In this document: piece after piece, positions 1 through 5,629 of the stretch
How positions within the stretch are numbered: the first letter of the stretch is position 1
Layout: each line of letters begins with the position of its first letter
From: Actinomycetota bacterium
GTDB taxonomy: Bacteria; Actinomycetota; Thermoleophilia; Solirubrobacterales; 70-9
NCBI GenBank assembly: GCA_018268695.1
Contig: JAFDWD010000529.1
Coordinates: 1-8,893, forward strand
Direction of reading: 5' to 3'
Length of the DNA: 8,893 nt
Notes under the pieces: generated by a model
What the model was told of the DNA's origin: nothing
Databases searched by the model: none
The model's input: the letters and a program-made list of their open reading frames with translations, nothing else
Made by a program: the position numbers and the translations under genes

Positions 1-1
1 C

Positions 2-109
2 GGCGCCGAGGCGTGGCTGCCCTACGGCGGCGTGATCGTCGACGCGGAAGGCCCCGCCCGCGTGGTCGAACCGCCGACCCGGGTCCTCCCCGAGGTGTGG
101 GCGGCATGA
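2..109 (+). CDS. C-terminal fragment of an upstream protein, possibly ApbE-like FMN transferase (partial)
   Basis: An open frame enters from the left edge and ends at the TGA at 107-109, giving 35 residues with the stretches GAEAWLPYGG and VIVDAEGPARV. The stop overlaps the next gene's start as ATGA, so this is very likely the real reading frame and the two genes are translationally coupled. The 'AEAWL...GGVIVDAEG' pattern resembles the end of ApbE proteins (FAD:protein FMN transferases), which often finish with a short beta hairpin of the type 'ALVVDADG'. ApbE genes also commonly sit beside ferric-reductase-like membrane proteins and FMN-binding proteins, which fits the neighbour. The fragment is too short to prove this. 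That it is coding is fairly sure; its identity is a guess. Confidence 0.5.
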   Translation, partial: GAEAWLPYGGVIVDAEGPARVVEPPTRVLPEVWAA

Positions 110-675
110 TCGCGGGCGAACACATCTTCTGGATCACCAGCCGGGCGGCCGGCGGCGCAGCCCTGATCCTGGCGAGCGTCGCCGTCGCCGTCGGCCTGAT
201 GGTGAGCGCCAAACGCCAGAGCGCGAACGCGAACAAGCGCGACCTCCGCGCGATCCACGAGGCGCTCTCGCTGACCACGCTGGCGATGGTCGCCCTGCAC
301 GGCCTCTCGCTGCTCGGCGACGCCTACCTCAACCCGGGCATCGCCGGGATCGCGGTCCCCTTCGTCGGCTTCTACCGGCCGCTCTGGACCGGCCTCGGGA
401 TCGTCGCCGGCTACGGCCTGGCGGCCCTCGGCCTGACGTACTACATGCGCGACCGCATCGGTGCCGCCCGTTGGCGCAAGCTCCACCGCTTCACCGCCCT
501 CTTCTGGGTGCTGGCGATCGTCCACACGATCGGCGCCGGCTCCGACGCCGCGCAGCTCTGGTTCCTGATCGCCTCCGGCCTGGTCGTCATCCCCGCCGCC
601 GCGCTCCTCGGCCTGCGCTACCTCGACCGCTGGTGGAACGCCCCGGTCGGCGCGCGGGTGCCCGACCGCGCCTGA
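106..675 (+). CDS. Ferric-reductase-like transmembrane haem b protein
   Basis: A 189-residue integral membrane protein with hydrophobic segments near residues 11-33, 54-71, 92-113, 130-147 and 150-172. Two spaced histidine pairs fall in or beside membrane helices: H51/H65 (13 residues between) and H127/H140 (12 between). This is the arrangement by which ferric-reductase-like transmembrane proteins (FRE/NOX, MsrQ/YedZ type) hold two stacked haem b groups across the membrane. No NAD- or FAD-binding domain follows, so it is a bare membrane electron carrier needing a partner, perhaps a flavoprotein matured by the upstream gene product. The ATG at 106 was chosen because it overlaps the preceding TGA; the frame is also open further upstream, but the residues there are Arg-rich, unlike a real N-terminus. 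The family assignment is fairly secure, the partner and substrate are not. Confidence 0.75.
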   Translation: MIAGEHIFWITSRAAGGAALILASVAVAVGLMVSAKRQSANANKRDLRAIHEALSLTTLAMVALHGLSLLGDAYLNPGIAGIAVPFVGFYRPLWTGLGIVAGYGLAALGLTYYMRDRIGAARWRKLHRFTALFWVLAIVHTIGAGSDAAQLWFLIASGLVVIPAAALLGLRYLDRWWNAPVGARVPDRA

Positions 676-703
676 GCGCCCGCCGCACCGTTAGCCTCCT
701 CGG

Positions 704-1405
704 ATGCCCTGGAAACGTCCTCACGAAGAGGAGCACCTCAGCTTCCGCTCCAACTGGCTGCGGGCCGCGGTGCTTGGCGCCAACGACGGCATCCTCTCCA
801 CCTCGAGCCTCGTCCTCGGCGTCGCCGCCTCGGGCGCCTCGCGGAGCGCGATCGTCACCGCCGGGATCGCCGGCCTGGTCGCCGGGGCGGGATCGATGGC
901 CGCGGGCGAGTACGTCTCGGTCAGCTCCCAGCGCGACACCGAGGAGGCCGACCTGCGCCTCGAGCGGCGCGAGCTCGCCGAGGACCCGGTGGGCGAGCTC
1001 GCCGAGCTCACCGGCATCTACGAAGGACGCGGCCTCCCCTCCGAGCTGGCCCTCGAGGTCGCCGAAGCCCTGACCGCCGACGACGCCCTCGCCGCCCACG
1101 CCCGCGACGAGCTCGGCCTCCCCGAGGACCGCCGCGCCCGACCCCTCCAGGCCGCCGGCGCCTCCGCCCTCTCCTTCGCCGTCGGCGCCATCCTCCCCCT
1201 CCTCGCCATCGGCCTCTTCGGCAGCTCCATCCGCATCGCCGCCTGCGTCGTCGTCACGATCCTCGCCCTCGTCGGCCTCGGCGGGCTCGGCGCCCGGCTC
1301 GGCGGCGCCCCCGAGCTCCCGGCGATCGTCCGCGTCGTCTTCTGGGGCGCCGTCGCGATGGCCGCCACGTCCGGCATCGGCGCCCTGGTCGGAGCGGCGG
1401 TATGA
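704..1405 (+). CDS. VIT1/CCC1-family Fe2+/Mn2+ transporter
   Basis: A 233-residue membrane protein of the vacuolar iron transporter family. The N-terminus has the family signature: 'LRAAVLGANDGILSTSSLVLGV' around residues 19-40, with the conserved D28-G29 in helix 1, then helix 2 ending 'GSMAAGEYVSVSSQRD' at 63-78 with M65 and E69. Next comes a charged cytoplasmic stretch, residues 79-145, rich in Glu (E80, E81, E87, E90, E93, E98 and E101), equivalent to the metal-binding domain. Three more hydrophobic helices follow near 150-172, 178-197 and 207-230. The length is typical for bacterial members. Such proteins move Fe2+ or Mn2+ out of the cytoplasm, usually by proton exchange, to relieve metal excess; the exact metal cannot be read from the sequence. 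It starts 28 nt after the haem protein with no clear Shine-Dalgarno, so co-transcription is likely. Confidence 0.9.
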   Translation: MPWKRPHEEEHLSFRSNWLRAAVLGANDGILSTSSLVLGVAASGASRSAIVTAGIAGLVAGAGSMAAGEYVSVSSQRDTEEADLRLERRELAEDPVGELAELTGIYEGRGLPSELALEVAEALTADDALAAHARDELGLPEDRRARPLQAAGASALSFAVGAILPLLAIGLFGSSIRIAACVVVTILALVGLGGLGARLGGAPELPAIVRVVFWGAVAMAATSGIGALVGAAV

Positions 1406-1421
1406 GCTATCGGAGCCTCGG

Positions 1422-2180
1422 ATGGGTGGGCTGACAGAAGTCGCCGACGGGGTCTGGGTGCGGCAGAGCGAGTGGGTCTGGACCAACTCGACCGTGGTGC
1501 GCGGGGACGAGGGGCTGGTGGTGGTCGACCCGGGGATCCACGGGGCCGAGCTGGCGGAGCTGGCCGAGGAAGTGGAGCGGCTGGGGGTGCCGGTCGCCGC
1601 CGGGTTCTCGACCCATCCGCACTTCGATCACCTGCTCTGGCACGAGGGGTTCGGGGACGTGCCGCGGTACGCGACCGCCACCTGCGCGCGGGTGGCGAGT
1701 GAGAAGCGGGAGCAGGCGCGGGAAGGGGCGGCGGAGGAAGCCGAAGGCGTCCCGCTGGATCTGGTCGCCCTGGTCACGCCGATGCCCGCCGACGGCGGGC
1801 CGGTGCCGGGCGAGCTGATCGAGCACCACGCGCACGCGGTCGGGCACGCGGCGATCCTGCTCGCCGACCGCCGGGTGCTGCTCGCCGGCGACATGCTCTC
1901 CGACGTCCTGATCCCGCTCTTCGACTTCGGCCAGGAAGATCAGCTCGGCGCCTACGAAGAGGCGCTCGACCTACTCGGCGAGATCGTGGACCAGGTCGAC
2001 GTGATGATCCCCGGCCACGGCTCGTTCGCCGAGGGTCCCGAGATCGCCGCCCGCCTCGCCGCCGACCGCGCCTACGTCGCGGCGCTACGGCGCGGCGCCG
2101 AACCGGACGACCCGCGCCTCGAGCAGGACTGGGTCCGCGAAGGCCCGCACCAAGGGAACCTGAGGCAGGTCCACGGCTAG
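1422..2180 (+). CDS. Metallo-beta-lactamase-fold hydrolase
   Basis: A 252-residue MBL-fold protein. The di-metal signature HPHFDH is at 65-70 (H65, H67, D69, H70). Other expected ligands are H142 in 'GHAAI', D157 in 'AGDMLSD' and H199 in 'PGHG', so both metal sites look intact. The N-terminal 'NSTVVRGDEGLVVVDPG' (22-38) is the usual first beta hairpin. Family members hydrolyse varied substrates such as thioesters, lactones and phosphodiesters; the motifs do not fix the substrate. The ATG follows VIT by 16 nt and has a GGAG at 1412-1415 with a 6-nt spacer. No signal peptide is visible, so it is cytoplasmic. Its TAG stop touches the large hairpin at 2180. It is the last gene of the rightward group. 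Confidence 0.88.
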   Translation: MGGLTEVADGVWVRQSEWVWTNSTVVRGDEGLVVVDPGIHGAELAELAEEVERLGVPVAAGFSTHPHFDHLLWHEGFGDVPRYATATCARVASEKREQAREGAAEEAEGVPLDLVALVTPMPADGGPVPGELIEHHAHAVGHAAILLADRRVLLAGDMLSDVLIPLFDFGQEDQLGAYEEALDLLGEIVDQVDVMIPGHGSFAEGPEIAARLAADRAYVAALRRGAEPDDPRLEQDWVREGPHQGNLRQVHG

Positions 2181-2225
2181 CCGTTCGTTGCTTGTCCCCC
2201 GTATGACGGACAAGCAACGAACGGC
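2180..2225. terminator. Perfect 18-bp hairpin, likely bidirectional terminator
   Basis: Arms CCGTTCGTTGCTTGTCC (2181-2197) and GGACAAGCAACGAACGG (2208-2224) are exact reverse complements. The G at 2180 and C at 2225 add one more pair. The loop is 10 nt (2198-2207). The hairpin fills the gap between two convergent genes, starting on the last base of the MBL stop codon and ending 4 nt before the MaoC stop (2230-2232). This position fits a terminator serving both strands. There is no U-tract on either side, which is common in high-GC actinobacteria. Confidence 0.75.
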
Positions 2226-2229
2226 AAGG

Positions 2230-3099
2230 CTAAATCGGGCGGGCCTCGACGATTCCGTCGTCCAGCACGGCGACGCCGTCCGCCTTCCGCGTCGTGAAGC
2301 TGAGCGCTCCGTCGCGCAAGTCCGTCACCGCGACGGTGGCCTCGTCGCCCGCGGCGATCGGGGCGGTGAACCTGACGCTCAGCCGCGTGAGGCGGGTCGG
2401 ATCGCCGCCGAGGCGGGAGCCGACGACGGCGGAGATCGTGCGGGCGAGGGTCGCGGTGCCGTGGAGCACCGGGTGGGGAAGGCCGGCGAGGCGCGCCGCG
2501 CGCGGGTCGGTGTGGATCGGGTTCCAGATGCCCGAGCACTCGCTGTAGACGACGGCGTCGGCCGGCTCGACGCGGAAGCGGGCGACCTCGTGGAGCGCGC
2601 CGGTCGGAGCGGGAGCCGGCGCCCGCGGCGTCGCCGAGGCGATCGGCGCGACGCCAAGGGTCGCGCCCCGATAGAGCACTCCTTGGTGGGACTCGACCAC
2701 GGGCTCCCCGTCGGGCGTGACGGTGGCGAAGGCGAAGACGGCGAGGACGCCGGCCGAGCGCTGCTCCAGCGTCTCGACGCGAAGGGTCGTGCGGAGCTGG
2801 TCGCCGGGACGGATCGGGCGGGTCCAGGCGATCTCGTGGCTGACGTGGAGCCCGGCGTGGACGGCGTCGTCATCGAGGCCGAGCCCGGGCGGCCCGGCGA
2901 GGATCAGGGGCCACTCGAGGCAGACCGGATAGACCGGGTGGGCGACGATGCCCTGCGGGGAATCGAGGTCGAAGAGCGCCGGGGAGAGGTCGCCGACCCC
3001 GGCGGCGAAGGCGCGGAGGTAACGCTCGTGGACGGTGTGCTCGACGCTCGTGAGGCCCGCGCCGGCGGCGATCACCGGGGCCGCTGCCGGGGCGATCAC
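2230..3099 (-). CDS. Double-hotdog MaoC-type acyl-CoA hydratase/dehydratase
   Basis: A 289-residue protein with two hotdog folds: a degenerate N-terminal FAS1-like dehydratase domain (about 10-150) and a C-terminal MaoC domain (about 165-289). The C-terminal signature is Y185-S-E-C-S-G-I-W-N-P-I-H196-T-D198, followed by 'GLPHPVLHGTATLA' (206-219), a strong match to hydratase-2/MaoC proteins that add water to 2-enoyl-CoA to give (R)-3-hydroxyacyl-CoA. The Asp usually found five residues before the catalytic His is Ile191 here; Glu187 lies nearby. The GTG start (3099-3097) overlaps the TGA of the SDR as GTGA, the same junction used twice upstream in the operon. A second GTG eight codons in is possible. 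The frame stays open upstream to 3597, but that part lies across the SDR gene. Last gene of the operon. The family is sure, the substrate unknown. Confidence 0.85.
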   Translation of the reverse strand: MIAPAAAPVIAAGAGLTSVEHTVHERYLRAFAAGVGDLSPALFDLDSPQGIVAHPVYPVCLEWPLILAGPPGLGLDDDAVHAGLHVSHEIAWTRPIRPGDQLRTTLRVETLEQRSAGVLAVFAFATVTPDGEPVVESHQGVLYRGATLGVAPIASATPRAPAPAPTGALHEVARFRVEPADAVVYSECSGIWNPIHTDPRAARLAGLPHPVLHGTATLARTISAVVGSRLGGDPTRLTRLSVRFTAPIAAGDEATVAVTDLRDGALSFTTRKADGVAVLDDGIVEARPI

Positions 3100-3839
3100 A
3101 GGGAAAACCCACCGTCGCAGACGAGGACCGCGCCGGTCATGTAGGTCGCGTCCTCGCTGAGGAACGCGGCCGCGGCGCCGATCTCCTCGGCGCGGCCGAA
3201 GCGATCGATCAGGAGCCGGGAGCTGAGCCGCTCCCGCGCCGCCGCGCTGACCTCGGCGGTCGCGTCGGACTCGACGAAGCCAGGCGCGAGCACGTTCACA
3301 CGGGTCCCGGCAGGCGCCAGCTCTTTCGCCAGCGAGCGGCCGAAGCCGACGAGGCCGGCCTTGGCGCTGGCGTAGGCGGTGTCCCCCGGGAAGCCGGCGA
3401 TGCCGATGGTCGAGGAGACGATCGTGATCGCGCCCGCCGGCCCGGCGCCGAGCGACGGGACAGCGGCGCGGGCCATCCGGTAGACGCCGCGCAGGTCGAC
3501 CTCGACCACCCGCCACCACGCCTCCGGGTCGAGGCGCTCGATCCGCCCGCCGTTCCAGATCCCGGCACTGAGGACGAGGCTGTCGAGCCGTCCCCAACGG
3601 TCCAGCACCGCGGCGACGACCTCCTCTCCGTCCTCGGACTCCTGGTCGAAGCGGAGCGCGAAGGGGCGCTGGCCGCCTGCCGCCGCGAGCTCGTCGCAGA
3701 GCTCCTCGGCGAGGTCGGCGCGCTCTCGATAAGTGAAGGCGACGCGGAGTCCGCGCCCGGCGAGCGCGCGGACGATCGCCGCGCCGAGCCCGCGCGAGCC
3801 GCCGGTGACGAGCGCGACCCGCTCCCCGCCGGCGCTCAC
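3096..3839 (-). CDS. SDR-family NAD(P)-dependent oxidoreductase (FabG-like)
   Basis: A 247-residue classical short-chain dehydrogenase of standard length. The cofactor motif TGGSRGLG is at 12-19, 'LSAG' at 90-93 replaces the usual NNAG, and the catalytic residues are S143, Y156 and K160 (YASAK at 156-160). After these come 'VNVLAPGFVESD' (181-192) and the C-terminal 'MTGAVLVCDGGFSL'. The fourth tetrad residue, normally Asn, is Asp115 in 'VEVDLRGVY'. R15 in the first loop and the following 'YRER' hint at NADP(H), which is inference. In this operon the likely role is oxidation of a 3-hydroxyacyl-CoA or another secondary alcohol made by the MaoC protein, or the reverse reduction. The GTG start overlaps the TetR stop as GTGA (3839-3836), and its own TGA overlaps the MaoC GTG. 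Confidence 0.9.
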   Translation of the reverse strand: MSAGGERVALVTGGSRGLGAAIVRALAGRGLRVAFTYRERADLAEELCDELAAAGGQRPFALRFDQESEDGEEVVAAVLDRWGRLDSLVLSAGIWNGGRIERLDPEAWWRVVEVDLRGVYRMARAAVPSLGAGPAGAITIVSSTIGIAGFPGDTAYASAKAGLVGFGRSLAKELAPAGTRVNVLAPGFVESDATAEVSAAARERLSSRLLIDRFGRAEEIGAAAAFLSEDATYMTGAVLVCDGGFSL

Positions 3840-4423
3840 GACTCGAGCCCCGCCAAGATCACGTCGCAGAACCGGTCGCCGACCTCCTCGGGCGTCAGGC
3901 GCCCACCCTCCCGCAGCCAGAGGTAGGAGTAGTTGTGCATGCCGAGCAGGCCTTTGACGACGACCGGGTCCGGCTCGACGAACTCGCCCCGCTCGACCCC
4001 CTCGGCGAGCACGTTCTCCCAGAGCACCTGGTAGCCCGCCCGCCGCGCCACCAGCCGCGAGCGGTACTCGGGGCTCATCAGGTCGAGCTCGCGGAAGTAG
4101 ACGGTCAGCGCCGCCCGGTTCTCGGCGATGTTCCGCATCAGCGCCCGGCTCAGCCGCCGCAGCTTCTCCGCCGCGCTCAGCGGTTCGGCGACGATCGCCT
4201 CGGAGACCTCGAACAGCTCGTCGAGCCCGAGCGAGCTGATCTCGAAGAGCAGCTCCTCCTTGCTGCCGATGTGGTGGTAGAGCGCGCCGCGGCCGAGCCC
4301 GACCGCCTCGCAGATCTCCGCGATCCCGGTCGCGTGGTAGCCGCGTTCGGCGAAGAGCCTGGCCGCGCCCTCCCGGATCGCCGCCTTCTGATCGCCGCCG
4401 ATCGGCCGCGCGACCGTCCTCAC
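3836..4423 (-). CDS. TetR/AcrR-family transcriptional repressor
   Basis: A 195-residue regulator. The N-terminal TetR helix-turn-helix domain spans about 13-59: 'AAIREGAARLFAERGYHATGIAEICEAVG', then 'GRGALYHHIGSKEELL' (45-59), the usual recognition helix and following pattern. The C-terminal ligand domain ends 'YSYLWLREGGRLTPEEVGDRFCDVILAGL', which resembles the KstR2-type branch of TetR proteins that sense acyl-CoA thioesters of catabolic pathways; this likeness is from memory only. The GTG start at 4423 overlaps the ADH TGA as GTGA. The frame runs upstream to 5122, but that part is antisense noise within the ADH gene. Lying third in the operon, it would be made with the enzymes and probably represses the promoter upstream of the ligase gene, where a matching palindrome lies (7263-7278). 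Confidence 0.9.
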   Translation of the reverse strand: MRTVARPIGGDQKAAIREGAARLFAERGYHATGIAEICEAVGLGRGALYHHIGSKEELLFEISSLGLDELFEVSEAIVAEPLSAAEKLRRLSRALMRNIAENRAALTVYFRELDLMSPEYRSRLVARRAGYQVLWENVLAEGVERGEFVEPDPVVVKGLLGMHNYSYLWLREGGRLTPEEVGDRFCDVILAGLES

Positions 4424-5592
4424 CAGCCCTTTTCCAGCAGTTCGTAGACGACCTTCTCGTCCACGGTGCGGGGCGCTTCGCGGACCACCATGTCGCCGAG
4501 CGTCGCCGTCGCGACGACGTCCATCTTCTCCCGCGGGATATCGAAGTCCGACACCCGGCGCGGCACCCCGAGTTCGCCGAGCAGGACCTCGACGTGGTCG
4601 GCGGCCGAGCCGACCTCGGCGCTCCCCTGGGCGCGGGCGAGCACGGCGGCCATCGCCGCCTGCTGCTCGGTGGTGGCAGGCTCCAGGAACCGCATCACGT
4701 GCGGCAGCATGATGCAGGAGGTGACCCCGTGCGGGATGCCGAGCGCGCCGAGCTGGTGGCCGATCGCGTGCGAGAGCCCGAGCGAGACGTTGTGCACGCC
4801 GATGATCGACATCCAGCCGGCGATCTGACAGTTGAGCGCCGCCTCGTGGTCGTCGGGATCGGCGACCGAGCGCGGCAGGTTGGCGGCGAGCAGGTCGAGC
4901 GCGCCCGCCGCGAGCCACGACGTGTATGGATGGGCGTTGTTCGCGTAGGCGGTCTCGACCGCGTGGTCGAGGGCGCGCACGCCCGTCTGCGCCCAGAGGT
5001 CGCGCGGGGTCCCCGCCGCGAGCTCGGGGTCGAGGAAGACCACCTCCGGCGTCATCTCCAGGTAGGCGGTCAGGTCCTTGGTGTCGCGGGCGTGGTCGAC
5101 GGAGCCGGCGAAGCCGTCCCACTCGGCCGCCGAGAGCGTCGTCGGGATCGCGAAGACCGGCAGCGGTTGCCGCTCCAGCGGACGCGCGCGGACCGTGCTC
5201 GGGTATTCGAACTGGAGCGCGAAGCTCGCCAGGTCCGCGGTCGTCTCGACCCCTTCGACGACGCCGAGCGCGGCGAGCTTCGCCGCGTCGACCGGGGACC
5301 CGCCGCCGAGGGCGACGATCGCGTCGGCCGCGGCCTCGCGGGCCCGGCCGATCACCTCGACCACGCGCTCGACCGGGTTGTGGGCCTCGACTTCGGTGTA
5401 GACGTCGACCAGGCGCGGGCCGAGCGCGGCGCGCAGCTCCGCCAGGGCCGGCGACGCGCCGAGCGTCCTCCCGGTGACGAGGACCACCCGCTCGTGACCC
5501 GCCGCCTCCAGCTCGCCCGCCAGCTCGCCCCGCGACCCGGGGCCCTGGACGACGCGCCGCACCCGCGGCATGTCGAACGCACTCAACTCCAT
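4420..5592 (-). CDS. Iron-type alcohol dehydrogenase / maleylacetate-reductase-like enzyme
   Basis: A 390-residue protein of the group III (Fe-ADH) family, normal in length. The dinucleotide site GGGSP is at 96-100 and 'PTTLSAAEW' at 150-158 follows the usual nicotinamide loop. The metal-site region is 'GVRALDHAVE' (204-213), then 'GLSHAIGHQLGALGIPHG' (272-289) with H275, H279 and H288. The three His ligands are present, but the Asp expected four residues before H210 is Arg206. Maleylacetate reductases, a metal-independent branch, also lack that Asp, so this enzyme may reduce an enone or keto acid rather than oxidise a simple alcohol. The ATG at 5592 has AGGAG (5604-5600) with a 7-nt spacer and follows the ligase stop by 37 nt. 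Its stop overlaps the TetR start. Confidence 0.85.
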   Translation of the reverse strand: MELSAFDMPRVRRVVQGPGSRGELAGELEAAGHERVVLVTGRTLGASPALAELRAALGPRLVDVYTEVEAHNPVERVVEVIGRAREAAADAIVALGGGSPVDAAKLAALGVVEGVETTADLASFALQFEYPSTVRARPLERQPLPVFAIPTTLSAAEWDGFAGSVDHARDTKDLTAYLEMTPEVVFLDPELAAGTPRDLWAQTGVRALDHAVETAYANNAHPYTSWLAAGALDLLAANLPRSVADPDDHEAALNCQIAGWMSIIGVHNVSLGLSHAIGHQLGALGIPHGVTSCIMLPHVMRFLEPATTEQQAAMAAVLARAQGSAEVGSAADHVEVLLGELGVPRRVSDFDIPREKMDVVATATLGDMVVREAPRTVDEKVVYELLEKGW

Positions 5593-5599
5593 CGCCGCA

Positions 5600-5604
5600 C
5601 TCCT
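5600..5604 (-). promoter_or_regulatory. Shine-Dalgarno of the Fe-ADH gene
   Basis: AGGAG on the minus strand, within GAGAGGAG, 7 nt before the ATG at 5592. It fixes the start and shows that the second gene of the operon has its own strong ribosome site, unlike the three coupled genes after it. Confidence 0.7.
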
Positions 5605-5629
5605 CTCGCTCGCTCTCTCGACATCACTC

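Noticed and set aside
587..1486. 299-residue minus-strand open frame across the VIT gene
   Set aside because: Gly/Glu/Ala-rich shadow of a clear VIT1 gene on the other strand.
2188..3144. 318-residue plus-strand open frame
   Set aside because: Antisense to the MaoC gene, low-complexity composition and no motif. Its start also falls inside the hairpin.
3100..3597. N-terminal extension of the MaoC frame
   Set aside because: Lies across the SDR coding sequence and looks like an off-frame translation. The GTG at 3099 gives a normal double-hotdog protein.
4424..5122. N-terminal extension of the TetR frame
   Set aside because: Arg/Pro-rich translation lying inside the Fe-ADH gene. The GTG at 4423 gives a standard-length TetR and the same GTGA junction as its neighbours.
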